From Chryseobacterium paludis (lineage in GTDB: Bacteria; Bacteroidota; Bacteroidia; Flavobacteriales; Weeksellaceae): a DNA stretch of 64,000 nt. The stretch lies in assembly GCF_025403485.1 (NCBI RefSeq), contig NZ_CP099966.1, forward strand, positions 2,914,001 to 2,978,000, given 5' to 3'. The position numbers and the translations under genes are program-made. Every line of letters starts with the position of its first letter. The stretch's first letter is position 1. Shown here in pieces: positions 25,871-35,196 of the stretch. The notes under the pieces were generated by a model that saw only the letters and a program-made list of their open reading frames with translations, was not told where the DNA came from and searched no databases.

Positions 25871-26743
25871 TTAACGCATTTGCACCTCTCTTTTATAGAT
25901 ATTATATGGTTGCAAACCTTCTTTTTGAACGATCATCTGCCCTAATTGGGTACATGAATATCTAATAAAGCCATTAGCAATATTAAAATTCCCTTCATTT
26001 GTTAAAAAATACAAAATTCTTGTAAAAGGATATTTCATTTCCCGTAAACCTGCAGCATCCGCAGTATATAATTTTCCGTTATTTTCTACAGGTAAAATTT
26101 TAACCATATCTCTTAATTGTTCAGAAGTCTTATCATAAGGACGACTAAATGTATTGAGTCCAATTACTCCAATTTTGTCGGGATACTTGTTCAACTGCTC
26201 AATAATATTTTCACTACCTGGAATAATAGAAAATTTCAGATCCTTAGGTTGTTTCTTTAATTTCTGAGCAACAAAATTCAGATTACTGGAATTCACACCA
26301 TCAAAAATAAACTCTTTACTTTCGGAGAGAAGACCTTTTTGAACTTCATCCATTGAGATACTGGTCTTCGCAGAATTTTTCGGAACTACAAAAACAACTG
26401 CATCTGCAGCGAATCTGGCAGGAAGAAATTTAGAACCAACCTGCTCCTTATAGGCTTTAAGTTCTTCAGAACTAAGATCTCTTGACATGACAGCAACTCT
26501 GGCTTTATCATTTAATAAATCCAAAAAGCCTAAATCTTCTTTCTTTGTAACGATTTTTATATGTGCTTCAGGATAGTTGATCATATAGCCATCAGCTAAT
26601 GCTTCTGTAACACTTTTAAAGGATTCATCTGTAAGAATCGTAAGATCTCCTTTATAATAGGAAGGAGACTTATCCTCTTTTTTACAACTTACAGCAATAA
26701 CGCTTAAAACAAAAAGCATTATAACTTTTATACTATTCTTCAT
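25871..26743 (-). CDS. PstS-like phosphate-binding lipoprotein
   Basis: A 290-residue lipoprotein (lipobox AVSC, Cys20) with the type II periplasmic binding fold. The opening KGDLTILTDESFKSVTEALADGYMINYPEAHIKIV and the pattern VAVMSRDLSSEELKAY correspond to PstS-family phosphate-binding proteins, where related Ser/Arg loops hold the anion. No PstABC transporter genes are near. Its ATG overlaps the preceding small gene by 11 bases. Given its neighbours it may serve TonB-linked phosphate handling or signalling; that is inference. Confidence 0.8.
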   Translation of the reverse strand: MKNSIKVIMLFVLSVIAVSCKKEDKSPSYYKGDLTILTDESFKSVTEALADGYMINYPEAHIKIVTKKEDLGFLDLLNDKARVAVMSRDLSSEELKAYKEQVGSKFLPARFAADAVVFVVPKNSAKTSISMDEVQKGLLSESKEFIFDGVNSSNLNFVAQKLKKQPKDLKFSIIPGSENIIEQLNKYPDKIGVIGLNTFSRPYDKTSEQLRDMVKILPVENNGKLYTADAAGLREMKYPFTRILYFLTNEGNFNIANGFIRYSCTQLGQMIVQKEGLQPYNIYKREVQMR

Positions 26744-26930
26744 TTCCTGAATTTTTTATTCTTGAAACCGCTCTATAAATTCTAAAGATTCCGTATAGGA
26801 TCATAACGCCTCCAAGAGGATACGCTACAGTAGGCTCTAAAATAATAAAGAAGAATTTGTAAAAAATAACTACAATTCCTAAGACAATATAAAACAATCC
26901 TGTAACTAGGGATAACCAATTGAACATCAT
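26733..26930 (-). CDS. Small inner-membrane protein
   Basis: A 65-residue protein with two hydrophobic segments (about residues 5-28 and 33-50: LVTGLFYIVLGIVVIFYKFFF and YPLGGVMILYGIFRIYRA), followed by a charged tail. I do not recognise a family. It overlaps the PstS-like gene by 11 bases in another frame, so translation is probably coupled. A terminator lies between it and tonB, so the pair may have a separate promoter or depend on read-through. Confidence 0.75.
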   Translation of the reverse strand: MMFNWLSLVTGLFYIVLGIVVIFYKFFFIILEPTVAYPLGGVMILYGIFRIYRAVSRIKNSGNEE

Positions 26931-26953
26931 ACAACAAAAATACCAAAAAAAAT

Positions 26954-26985
26954 AAAAAGAGAAGCATATGCTTCTCTTTTTTAAT
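26954..26985 (-). terminator. Terminator after tonB
   Basis: A perfect 14+14 palindrome centred on GCATATGC (26954-26981) with A and T runs. On the minus strand it lies just past the tonB stop codon and separates the exb-tonB operon from the PstS-like genes. Confidence 0.85.
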
Positions 26986-27004
26986 TATTATTTAAAGATA
27001 AAAA

Positions 27005-27841
27005 TTACCCTTCAAAATTCATTGTCAATGGTAATCTGAAACGGTAACGTACAGATTGTCCATTAATTTTAGCAGGACTCCATTTATTCTTAATAGATTT
27101 AATGGTTCTTACTGCCTCAGAATTAAAGTCTGAATTTTTACCAGTTGCTTTAACGTCTGTAATACTTCCATCTCTTTCAACTACGAAAGTTACTTCAGCT
27201 TTTACAGCTCCTTCATCTCCATTCATCGCAGAACCATCAAAGTTACTAGACACTTTATTTCTAAATGCGTTAATACCTCCTGGGAATTCTGCAGTTTGCT
27301 CTACCTCGGTATAAACCTGAGTATCACTAACTTTCACTTCAGCAGTTGAAGTTTTTGTCCCTGTAGATGGCGGTGGCGGTGGTGGTGTGTAAGCCGGAGC
27401 TTTTACCCCCTCCTGATTATTTAAACCAGTCGTCGTTTCTAACTGCTTAGAAATTGGCGGTGGTGGAGTTTCAATCTTTGGAGCTTTTACAGGCTCCGGA
27501 ACTACGTTCTGGATCACCTCAATTTTCTCCTCTTTTGGAGGTGGAGGTGGTGGAGGTGGTTCTTCTTCTTTTGGCTGCTCAATAATTTTATCTTCCTGAA
27601 GAATTTCTACCAAATCAGCTTTAACTTCTTGCTTTTCCGGTGCTGTAAGTCTTTTAATAGTAAGATAAATAAAAGGAGACAAAGCCGCAACTAGGAATAA
27701 TGCCGTTCCAACAATAAAAGATTTTGTCAGAAGTCTTGGATACTGATGTCTCAGATCATAGGCACCATATTCCTTGTTTCTATTTTCAAATACAATCTCG
27801 TCTAAAGTAAGATTCTGACCGTATACATTTTCATCTGCCAT
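27005..27841 (-). CDS. tonB: TonB family energy transducer
   Basis: TonB spans the periplasm and transmits the proton-motive force captured by ExbB-ExbD to outer-membrane receptors. The 278-residue protein starts with a cytoplasmic stretch containing NKEYGAYDLRHQYPRLL, typical of Bacteroidota. Next come one membrane segment (about residues 37-60), a proline/glutamate-rich rod (about 80-165, with PPPPPPP runs), and a TonB C-terminal domain (EFPGGINAFRNKVSSNF, VEVTFVVERDGSITDVK, KWSPAKINGQSVRYRFRLPLTM). It is last of exbB-exbD-exbD-tonB, 23 bases behind the second exbD. Confidence 0.95.
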   Translation of the reverse strand: MADENVYGQNLTLDEIVFENRNKEYGAYDLRHQYPRLLTKSFIVGTALFLVAALSPFIYLTIKRLTAPEKQEVKADLVEILQEDKIIEQPKEEEPPPPPPPPKEEKIEVIQNVVPEPVKAPKIETPPPPISKQLETTTGLNNQEGVKAPAYTPPPPPPSTGTKTSTAEVKVSDTQVYTEVEQTAEFPGGINAFRNKVSSNFDGSAMNGDEGAVKAEVTFVVERDGSITDVKATGKNSDFNSEAVRTIKSIKNKWSPAKINGQSVRYRFRLPLTMNFEG

Positions 27842-27864
27842 AGATTTACAATTTTATGGTTAAA

Positions 27865-28437
27865 TTACTTTGTAGCTGGTGTAGCCGCAGCTCCATTATT
27901 CCCAACTTTCTTGTTATAAATAGCTTGCTCCCAAGGCTTCACATCGGTAACTCCGTACTGCTCGCTTTTGGTAATAGCCATTTCATCAAGAATATCAACA
28001 AAGTTCTTATATACAGCATCGTCTGTCGGCTTGATAATTACAGTAAATTTAGTTTTATCTGCCGCTTGTGCTTTTGCTTGCTCAATTACTTTTCTAACAC
28101 CTTCTCTATCAAAAGTAGTTTCATTAAGATTCTGATCAGTTAAAGATGTATTATCTTGCTGATGCCAAAAAATCCTATTGTTCTTACCTAATAATAAAGA
28201 AATTGAGTTAGAAAGTTTAATTTCAGTTGGAGGTGGTTTTTTGTCTTTTTCTTTCGGTTTTGCCGGAAGACCCAAATCCATAACGTTAGGTTTACTAAAC
28301 GTGGTTGTGAACATAAAGAAGGTAATCAATAGAAAACCCAAGTCCACCATTGGAGTCATATCGACTCTGGTACTCTGTTTCTTGGAACGTACCTTGCCGC
28401 CTTTGGCGCCTTTTTCCTGTACTTGTACTTCTGCCAT
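27865..28437 (-). CDS. exbD: ExbD/TolR biopolymer transport protein (second)
   Basis: A 190-residue ExbD-type protein: a basic cytoplasmic N-terminus, one membrane helix with the proton-carrying Asp in VDMTPMVDLGFLLITFFMF (about residues 25-43), and a periplasmic domain. It lies 11 bases behind the first exbD and 23 before tonB. The orphan ExbD at 43582 is a close paralog, sharing TPMVDLGFLLITFFMFTT, KPNVMDLGLPAK, NFVDMLD/NFVDILD and YGVTD-KPWE. Confidence 0.94.
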   Translation of the reverse strand: MAEVQVQEKGAKGGKVRSKKQSTRVDMTPMVDLGFLLITFFMFTTTFSKPNVMDLGLPAKPKEKDKKPPPTEIKLSNSISLLLGKNNRIFWHQQDNTSLTDQNLNETTFDREGVRKVIEQAKAQAADKTKFTVIIKPTDDAVYKNFVDILDEMAITKSEQYGVTDVKPWEQAIYNKKVGNNGAAATPATK

Positions 28438-28448
28438 TTCTAGTGATA

Positions 28449-29051
28449 TTAAGGTTTACCTTCTTGTGATGTAATCAACCAAAATTTAAGAAAATCGATA
28501 TCTCTTAAACCTTCAAATAGGCTTTTAACTTTAGGATATTGAGTTGTAACGTCTCCTTTGATCGCTAATTTGTAATCAGGATTTACGCTCAAACTTTGTT
28601 GTACCCAGTCTACTAACTGCTTATTTGTACTGTCCATAGGAATCCCGGTAGGACTCTTAAAACTTTTCTGCTCCTCATCTGACAAATCAAGATAGCTTTT
28701 AAGTTGGTTCATAGGAACCCCAATTGCTTGTACTTTTTGAAATGCAGCTTTTTCGTTGTTGTCAAAACTAATTCCATATTTTTGACCCATTTTATCTAAA
28801 AGCTGTAATCTCTCTGATGCGTTCTCAACAGGCTGGAAATAAAATTTTCCATCCGGAGTAGCGTTGATAGTCATTAAACTAGCATCAGGAAGTAACTTCT
28901 CTGATATTGAAGATGGCGGTTTAATCTGCTCCACGTCAGGTTTTTTAAACTGAGTGGTCAATATAAAGAATGTAAGTAGTAGGAACGCAACGTCACACAT
29001 TGCGGTCATGTCCGTTACTACTCCATGTCTTTTTGGTTTGACTCTCGCCAT
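28449..29051 (-). CDS. exbD: ExbD/TolR biopolymer transport protein (first)
   Basis: A 200-residue ExbD-type protein with the helix DMTAMCDVAFLLLTFFILTT carrying the conserved Asp, then FKKPDVEQIKPPSS and a periplasmic domain longer than in enterobacteria. It is the first of two unequal ExbD genes in the operon, a normal Bacteroidota arrangement in which two ExbD types may form a mixed complex with ExbB. It lies 62 bases behind exbB. Confidence 0.94.
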   Translation of the reverse strand: MARVKPKRHGVVTDMTAMCDVAFLLLTFFILTTQFKKPDVEQIKPPSSISEKLLPDASLMTINATPDGKFYFQPVENASERLQLLDKMGQKYGISFDNNEKAAFQKVQAIGVPMNQLKSYLDLSDEEQKSFKSPTGIPMDSTNKQLVDWVQQSLSVNPDYKLAIKGDVTTQYPKVKSLFEGLRDIDFLKFWLITSQEGKP

Positions 29052-29113
29052 TATTTTTATTATTTTTAATTAAACTTCTTTTATTGCTAATGCAAATAGC
29101 TTGCTAAAAATTC

Positions 29114-29977
29114 TTAGTTGAATTCCGCGAAAGATTGTTGGATGCTCATAGCGATCTCATCGATCTTGTAAGTTAATCCATCAATTTTAGATGTAAAGAA
29201 GTTATAAAGGATAATAGCGATAGCTGAAGTACCAATACCTAATGCCGTGTTGATCAAGGCTTCAGAGATACCTGTAGAAAGTGCAGCAGCATCTGGAGTA
29301 CCACCACCTGAACCTAATGCGAAGAATGCTTTGATCATCCCGATTACAGTTCCTAAAAGTGCTACTAACGTTGCAACAGTACCTAAAGTAGAAAGAATCA
29401 TCATGTTCTTTTCTAACATTGGCATTTCAAGAGTTGTAGCCTCTTCGATAGCTTTATTAAGAGCTACCATTTTTTGCTCTTTGTTTAAAGTCGTGTCATG
29501 AGATAAAGCTTTGTAAGTCGTAAGACCTTCTTTAACTACATTACCTACAGATCCTTGTTGTCTGTCGCACTCTTCTAAAGCTTCATCAATTTTGTTTTGA
29601 TTTAATAAACTTCTTACTTGAACTACGAAGCTATCTAAGTTTCCTTTTCCAGCTGCTTTACCAAGAACGAAGTATCTTTCAAAAGAGAAAACGATTACAG
29701 TGATCATGAAAGTAATCAAGATTGGTACGATAACCCCTCCTTTGTAGATAATACCTAAAAACGACTCTGGGTGAATGTCTTTTCCTTCAACACTTGAAAA
29801 AGCTACAGATCCACTCCCTAGTTTATCTGCATCTTTGAAGTTACCAGGACTCCCTAATACGAATAAATAAATACAAACTCCTATAACGAATAAAATAGGA
29901 ATAATAATAGCCGGGTTTAAACCTCCTGCTTTTCTAGCAATTACTTGCTCATCATTTTTTGAAACATTCATTTCCAT
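29114..29977 (-). CDS. exbB: MotA/TolQ/ExbB proton channel protein
   Basis: ExbB forms the inner-membrane pentamer that, with ExbD, harvests proton flow for TonB. The 287-residue protein has three or four membrane segments. The C-terminal family core holds TLGTVATLVALLGTVIGMIKAFFALG and EALINTALGIGTSAIAIILYNFF. The N-terminus carries an extra segment (PAIIIPILFVIGVCIYLFVLG) and a periplasmic loop, as usual in Bacteroidota. It leads the operon; a TAATTTTG element lies at 30029-30036. Confidence 0.95.
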   Translation of the reverse strand: MEMNVSKNDEQVIARKAGGLNPAIIIPILFVIGVCIYLFVLGSPGNFKDADKLGSGSVAFSSVEGKDIHPESFLGIIYKGGVIVPILITFMITVIVFSFERYFVLGKAAGKGNLDSFVVQVRSLLNQNKIDEALEECDRQQGSVGNVVKEGLTTYKALSHDTTLNKEQKMVALNKAIEEATTLEMPMLEKNMMILSTLGTVATLVALLGTVIGMIKAFFALGSGGGTPDAAALSTGISEALINTALGIGTSAIAIILYNFFTSKIDGLTYKIDEIAMSIQQSFAEFN

Positions 29978-30028
29978 ATTTAACTAAATTATATTGTTTT
30001 AAAATTTTATCAAGTTGTAAATTAAAGG

Positions 30029-30036
30029 CAAAATTA
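30029..30036 (-). promoter_or_regulatory. Promoter of the exbB-tonB operon
   Basis: TAATTTTG on the minus strand, 52 bases before the exbB start codon. The rest of the 240-base gap up to leuS is A+T-rich with no other structure I can name. Confidence 0.45.
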
Positions 30037-30218
30037 ATTAAAATACAAGAGTCTTAAATAAACATTTTGCTTTTTTTTGATAACGAAATATTATTACGAT
30101 TTCGATATTTCAATTATTTTCTTTTTTTTTATTGATATTCTCCAATATTTAAAAATACTTTAAAAATTTGAAAAAATTAACCCCTCATTTTTTCAAATTT
30201 ACCAATGTTAATTTTTTT

Positions 30219-33032
30219 TTAAATTACAATATTCACAATTCTGTGAGGGACAACAATGATTTTTTTAGGGGTTTTTCCTTCCAAAATTTGTTGCATTTTG
30301 GGATCGCTAATCACCAAATCTTCAACCTCTTTGGCCGATAATTGAGCAGATAGGGATATTTTGAACCTCATTTTACCATTTACGCTTACAGGATACTGAA
30401 TTTCATCTTCTACTAAATAAGATTCATTCAATTCCGGGAATTTCTCAAACTCTATAGATGTATTATTTCCTAACAGACTCCACAGCTCTTCACAAATATG
30501 AGGAGCATAAGGAGAGATGATAACGGCTAAGGGTTCAAGAATATTGCGTTTGTTGCATTTTATTTTTTGTAATTCATTTACAGCAATCATAAATGAGGAT
30601 ACAGAAGTATTGAAAGAGAAGTTTTCGATATCGAAAACAACCTTCTTTATTAAGGTATGTAATATTTTATATTCAGCTTTTGTAGGTTCTTCATCAGAAA
30701 CTTCAAATACATCACCATTAAAATATAGGTTCCAGAATTTTTTAAGGAAACCATATACTCCACTTAGCCCTTGTGTATTCCATGGCTTTGATTGTTCTAA
30801 CGGACCTAAAAACATTTCATACAATCTTAATCCGTCTGCTCCGTATTCATTACAGATATCATCGGGATTTACCACATTGTATTTTGACTTAGACATTTTT
30901 TCTACTTCACGATCCACAATGTATTTTCCATCTTCTAAAATAAATTCTGCCTCTGCATAATCTGGTCTCCATTGTTTGAACGCTTCAGTATCCAATTCGT
31001 CAGACGTACCTTTTAATAAAGAAACATCAACATGGATCTTCTGAGTCTTATATTCATTTGATAGAGCTTTTGAAACATATTGGTTGGTTCCCTCTATTCT
31101 ATACACAAATGCACTCATCCCCAAAATCATTCCTTGATTGATCAATTTTTGAAATGGTTCATCCTGATTGATATATCCTCTGTCTTTTAAGAACATATTC
31201 CAGAAACGGGAATATAGTAAGTGTCCGGTCGCATGTTCGCTTCCTCCTATATATAGGTCTACCTGTCCCCAATAGTCTGTTAATTCCTTTTTAGCAAAAC
31301 CTTCTTCATTATGAGGATCCATATATCTTAAGAAATACCATGAGCTTCCCGCCCAACCTGGCATTGTAGATAATTCCAGTGGAAAAACAGTTCCATCATC
31401 TATCAGATCTGTAGCTACTACTTTTTGATTTGCTTCATCCCACGCAAAAAATTTCGCGTTTCCTAATGGTGGATCTCCATCTTCAGTTGGCAAATATTTT
31501 TCAACTTCAGGAAGTTCTAAAGGTAAAGCAGAAACTGGCAAAGTATATGGCATTCCATCCTTATAATATATAGGAACCGGTTCACCCCAATAACGCTGTC
31601 TTGAGAATATAGCATCACGCTGTCTGTAATTTGTGGTTCCATGACCAATATTGCGATTTTCAACTTCAGCAATTATTTTTGCTTTAGCCTCCTCGTAACC
31701 TAATCCGTTTAGAAAATCTGAGTTTACGCAAGTACTCGTTTTAGAATCAAAAGATTTTTCCTGAATATCTTCATCGGTTTCAACAACCTTTTTAATTTCC
31801 AAATTAAATTTCTTAGCGAATCTGTGATCGCGCTCATCGTGAGCTGGAACAGCCATTACCGCTCCTGTACCATAACCCATCAATACATAATCTGAAATGT
31901 AGATCGGCATTTTTTCATTGCTGAACGGATTGACCGCATAACTTCCGGTAAAAGCACCACTCACGTTTTTAACGTCAGCCATTCTGTCTCGCTCCGTTTT
32001 TTTAGAAGTTTCTTCAATATAAGTATCTACTTCTGCTTTTTGAGCTTCTGTAGTAATAGCATCTACTAAAGGATTTTCAGGAGCCAACACCATGAATGTT
32101 GCTCCATATATAGTATCCGGCCTTGTTGTGAAGACCTCGATAATTTCGTTATGATTTTCAACGTTAAATTTTACCTGAGCTCCCTGAGACTTTCCGATCC
32201 AATATTCCTGAGAATCTTTCAACGGTTGTGGCCAGTCTAAAGTTTTCAGACCTTGAAGCAATCTTTCAGAATATGCAGAAATTCTCATACTCCACTGCAT
32301 CATTTTTTTCTGAAACACTGGAAAACCTCCTCTTTCAGACTTACCATCTTTTACTTCATCGTTAGCAAGTACTGTTCCTAATGCAGGACACCAGTTTACA
32401 GTCGTTTCTGCTCTGTAAGATAAACGGTAATTTAACAAAGTATCTTCCTTATCTATATCAGAAGCATTTTTCCATTCTTCTGCTGTGAAGTTTAACTCTT
32501 CATTTTGATTGGCATTTAAACCTTCCGTTCCTTTTTCTTCAAAATGCTGAATTAAAGTTTCGATAGATTCTGCCTTGTCTGTATTTTTATTATACCAGGA
32601 ATGATATAATTCAATAAAGATCCATTGTGTCCATTTATAATAAGAAGCATCTGAAGTTCTCACTTCTCTACTCCAATCGAAGGAAAAACCAATTTTTCTT
32701 AACTGCTCTTCATATCGCGTAATATTCTGCTCAGTAGTAATTGCAGGATGTTGTCCCGTTTGAATAGCATATTGTTCAGCTGGAAGTCCAAAACTGTCAT
32801 AACCAACGGGGTGAAGTACATTAAAACCTTGATGTCTTTTATATCTCGCATAGATATCAGATGCGATGTATCCTAGAGGATGCCCAACATGAAGTCCTGC
32901 TCCGGATGGGTACGGAAACATATCGAGAACATAAAATTTGGGTTTATCTGTTGTATCGGAAGTCTTATAGGTCTGTTTTTCTTCCCAGTATTTCTGCCAC
33001 TTTTTTTCTATCTGCTGATGATCGTAAAACAC
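30219..33032 (-). CDS. leuS: Leucine--tRNA ligase
   Basis: A class Ia synthetase that charges tRNA-Leu and edits wrong amino acids. The HIGH motif appears as PYPSGAGLHVGHPLGY (residues about 40-55), the KMSKS loop as VEKMSKSKYNVVNPD, and the CP1 editing domain as TTRPDTIYGATFMVLAPE with VPAHDERDHRFA. At 937 residues it is longer than E. coli LeuRS, mostly through an insertion near residues 160-195, as in other flavobacteria. It is monocistronic with a TATTTTTG promoter at 33082-33089. Confidence 0.97.
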   Translation of the reverse strand: MFYDHQQIEKKWQKYWEEKQTYKTSDTTDKPKFYVLDMFPYPSGAGLHVGHPLGYIASDIYARYKRHQGFNVLHPVGYDSFGLPAEQYAIQTGQHPAITTEQNITRYEEQLRKIGFSFDWSREVRTSDASYYKWTQWIFIELYHSWYNKNTDKAESIETLIQHFEEKGTEGLNANQNEELNFTAEEWKNASDIDKEDTLLNYRLSYRAETTVNWCPALGTVLANDEVKDGKSERGGFPVFQKKMMQWSMRISAYSERLLQGLKTLDWPQPLKDSQEYWIGKSQGAQVKFNVENHNEIIEVFTTRPDTIYGATFMVLAPENPLVDAITTEAQKAEVDTYIEETSKKTERDRMADVKNVSGAFTGSYAVNPFSNEKMPIYISDYVLMGYGTGAVMAVPAHDERDHRFAKKFNLEIKKVVETDEDIQEKSFDSKTSTCVNSDFLNGLGYEEAKAKIIAEVENRNIGHGTTNYRQRDAIFSRQRYWGEPVPIYYKDGMPYTLPVSALPLELPEVEKYLPTEDGDPPLGNAKFFAWDEANQKVVATDLIDDGTVFPLELSTMPGWAGSSWYFLRYMDPHNEEGFAKKELTDYWGQVDLYIGGSEHATGHLLYSRFWNMFLKDRGYINQDEPFQKLINQGMILGMSAFVYRIEGTNQYVSKALSNEYKTQKIHVDVSLLKGTSDELDTEAFKQWRPDYAEAEFILEDGKYIVDREVEKMSKSKYNVVNPDDICNEYGADGLRLYEMFLGPLEQSKPWNTQGLSGVYGFLKKFWNLYFNGDVFEVSDEEPTKAEYKILHTLIKKVVFDIENFSFNTSVSSFMIAVNELQKIKCNKRNILEPLAVIISPYAPHICEELWSLLGNNTSIEFEKFPELNESYLVEDEIQYPVSVNGKMRFKISLSAQLSAKEVEDLVISDPKMQQILEGKTPKKIIVVPHRIVNIVI

Positions 33033-33081
33033 TTATGTATAGATTTTATTTAAAATTATTTTCAAAAAATTTGAAGAATTA

Positions 33082-33089
33082 CAAAAATA
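33082..33089 (-). promoter_or_regulatory. Promoter of leuS
   Basis: TATTTTTG on the minus strand, 50 bases before the leuS ATG. Confidence 0.45.
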
Positions 33090-33144
33090 AAGATTTTAAA
33101 AGAAATAGAACTTTAATTTTTAATTAATTAGCATGCTTTAACTA

Positions 33145-33175
33145 AACTAAAAGATCCCATCCGAAGATGAGATCT
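33145..33175 (-). terminator. Terminator of the lipocalin-like gene
   Basis: AGATCcCATC and GATGaGATCT (33152-33161 with 33166-33175) form a stem with one mismatch and loop CGAA, followed by TTTT on the minus strand. Confidence 0.6.
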
Positions 33176-33203
33176 GTATATTTAATATGTAAAGTCTTAT
33201 ATA

Positions 33204-33671
33204 TTACTGAGGAATTCTCTTGAATGTAATAGTTTTTGACTTGTATACATTAGGATCTGTAGCATCTTCGATCGTAAGATTCATTGTACTTTCATTGAGC
33301 GTAGTTACTTTTCCTTTATCCGGAACTACAGTTCCCTGATATTTAATCTCTATTCTGTTATCACTTGTACTGTAGGTATATGTAAAATTCTTTTCAGAGA
33401 CTGTACTACATATTGCTGGATTTCCTATTTCATCTTTATCTGTTCTTTTTCCAGTACTCCCCTCATTGAACAGCCATCTTGAATCTTTTTGGCATGTTGT
33501 GTAGGCAATTTCGTCTGATACTCCAGCCCCATTTACAGGAACAGTTGTTACCACTTCTTTTAATGGTTGCCAAAGTCCGTTAATTGGAAATAGCTGCTGT
33601 GGATCATCATCTTTACACCCGGTTGCTACTAATAATGATAAACCTGCAAATAGTAATGCTAATTTCTTCAT
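33204..33671 (-). CDS. Lipocalin-like lipoprotein
   Basis: A 155-residue lipoprotein (lipobox VATGC, Cys19) whose body fits the short lipocalin-like domain common in Bacteroidota: an opening INGLWQPLKEV, a central CQKDSRWLFNEGSTG and alternating beta strands. Two Cys in the mature part (around TTCQKD and AICSTV) could form a disulfide. Ligand and role are unknown. It stands alone between leuS and the glycosyltransferase. Confidence 0.75.
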   Translation of the reverse strand: MKKLALLFAGLSLLVATGCKDDDPQQLFPINGLWQPLKEVVTTVPVNGAGVSDEIAYTTCQKDSRWLFNEGSTGKRTDKDEIGNPAICSTVSEKNFTYTYSTSDNRIEIKYQGTVVPDKGKVTTLNESTMNLTIEDATDPNVYKSKTITFKRIPQ

Positions 33672-33796
33672 ATATCAAATTTTTCAAGGCCTAAAATTAT
33701 GATTTTTTTTAAATACTCTGTCATTTTTTTTAGGTTTTGCAATTATAATTTTCATTTTCTTAAAATTCCTTCAATAAAACAGATATTTTAAAACCT

Positions 33797-33804
33797 TATA
33801 TTTG
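33797..33804 (+). promoter_or_regulatory. Promoter of the glycosyltransferase gene
   Basis: TATATTTG matches TAnnTTTG and ends 13 bases before the ATG at 33818. Confidence 0.5.
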
Positions 33805-33817
33805 CAGAAAAACACGC

Positions 33818-34570
33818 ATGCCCCAAGTTTCGATAATTACTCCATGTTATAATTCTGCCAGGTTTTTGGAAGAAACGATACATTCTGTAATGAGCCAAAC
33901 ATTTACAGATTGGGAGTGGTTGATCACAGATGATAAATCTGCTGATAACTCTGTGGAAATTATTCGGAAGATCAGTGATCCAAGAATAAAACTATCTGTT
34001 GCCGGAAAAAATGGTGGTGCCGGACATGCAAGAAATCTTTCTTTACAAAAAGCAAATGGTAGATATATTACTTTTTTAGATGCTGACGATTTCTGGGAAC
34101 CCAATTTTTTAGAAGAAATGGTTAATTTTATGAAACGTGAAAATGCTGAAATTGCCTATTCAAATTATGCCAGATGTAACGAAGAACTAATTCCCCAAAT
34201 TGAAGACTTCAAAGCTGACAAAGAGGTTACATTTGATAATCTATTAAAAACATGCCGCCTGTCTTTATTATCTTCAATGTATGATTCCCAGAGAGTAGGA
34301 AAAGAATACTTCCCGGAAGGCAGCAAACGTGAAGATCACGTAATGTGGCTGAATTTACTTAAAAAAATCCCTGTAGGAAAACCTCTTCCTAAAACTATGG
34401 CAAAATACAGAATGCATTCAACAAGCGTTTCGAGAAAAAAACAACATATTATAAAAGATCAATATCTGGTATACAAAGACTTTATGAAATTTTCTACATT
34501 AAAATCATTATACTATACCGCCAACTGGGCTTTAAATGGATTTATGAAATATTCTAAAATTTTCAACTAA
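33818..34570 (+). CDS. Glycosyltransferase family 2
   Basis: A 250-residue GT-A fold enzyme. It opens VSIITPCYNSARFLEETIHSVM with the nucleotide-binding loop, then WEWLITDDKSADNS and the metal-binding DxD as FLDADDFWEP (residues about 86-95). The late segment KREDHVMWLNLLKK is typical of GT2 sugar transferases of LPS and capsule. The sugar is unknown. Its stop codon overlaps the next ATG by one base (TAATG). Confidence 0.9.
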   Translation: MPQVSIITPCYNSARFLEETIHSVMSQTFTDWEWLITDDKSADNSVEIIRKISDPRIKLSVAGKNGGAGHARNLSLQKANGRYITFLDADDFWEPNFLEEMVNFMKRENAEIAYSNYARCNEELIPQIEDFKADKEVTFDNLLKTCRLSLLSSMYDSQRVGKEYFPEGSKREDHVMWLNLLKKIPVGKPLPKTMAKYRMHSTSVSRKKQHIIKDQYLVYKDFMKFSTLKSLYYTANWALNGFMKYSKIFN

Positions 34571-35196
34571 TGGAATATTCAAAAGAATTCAAAACTGCAT
34601 TAAGTAATTTTTCTTCTATAGAAAAAGACCGTCTTATTTTCAGACTCCTCAAAAAGGATAAGCTTTTATCTAAGAAATTATATTTCGAGCTTATTGACAC
34701 TGAAACAACAGATCAGAAAAGAGACCAAATGGAAGAATTAATTGAAGAAAAAGTTCTTTCCGCATCTAAACATCTGAGCAATCCAAAATATTTCCTCGTT
34801 CTCATCCGCAAATTAAGTGCAGAAATTACGGAACATATAAAAGTGACCACGGATAAATTTGGTGAAGTATCTCTTCATTTATTTCTGATCAATAAAATTT
34901 TAGATCATAATGATAAGTTAAGCCATCAAAGATTCGACAATGTTTACAAGTTATATCTTTATCTGATCAATAAATTGATAAAAGCTCTGCTCACCATAAA
35001 AAAACTGGATGAAGATTATTGGATCGAATTTGATGAATTATTAGAAGAATTGGAAACTAAGATACTTAAAAATAATTATTTACAAAAGCTTTGTATCAAT
35101 AATAGTTTTGATTTTAATTGGTTAAAATCCGATGGAATCCCCGAAAACTTAGATCTGATTATAAAAGGAATAAAAAGCCAGGGCTTTTTAAAATGA
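34570..35196 (+). CDS. Hypothetical protein coupled to the glycosyltransferase
   Basis: A 208-residue, highly charged, helix-rich soluble protein that I cannot assign. It is rich in Lys, Glu and Leu, has no signal peptide or membrane segment, and has one Cys near the C-terminus. It overlaps the upstream GT2 gene by one base and the downstream waaA gene (opposite strand) by 9 bases, so it is probably made together with the transferase. Confidence 0.7.
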   Translation: MEYSKEFKTALSNFSSIEKDRLIFRLLKKDKLLSKKLYFELIDTETTDQKRDQMEELIEEKVLSASKHLSNPKYFLVLIRKLSAEITEHIKVTTDKFGEVSLHLFLINKILDHNDKLSHQRFDNVYKLYLYLINKLIKALLTIKKLDEDYWIEFDELLEELETKILKNNYLQKLCINNSFDFNWLKSDGIPENLDLIIKGIKSQGFLK

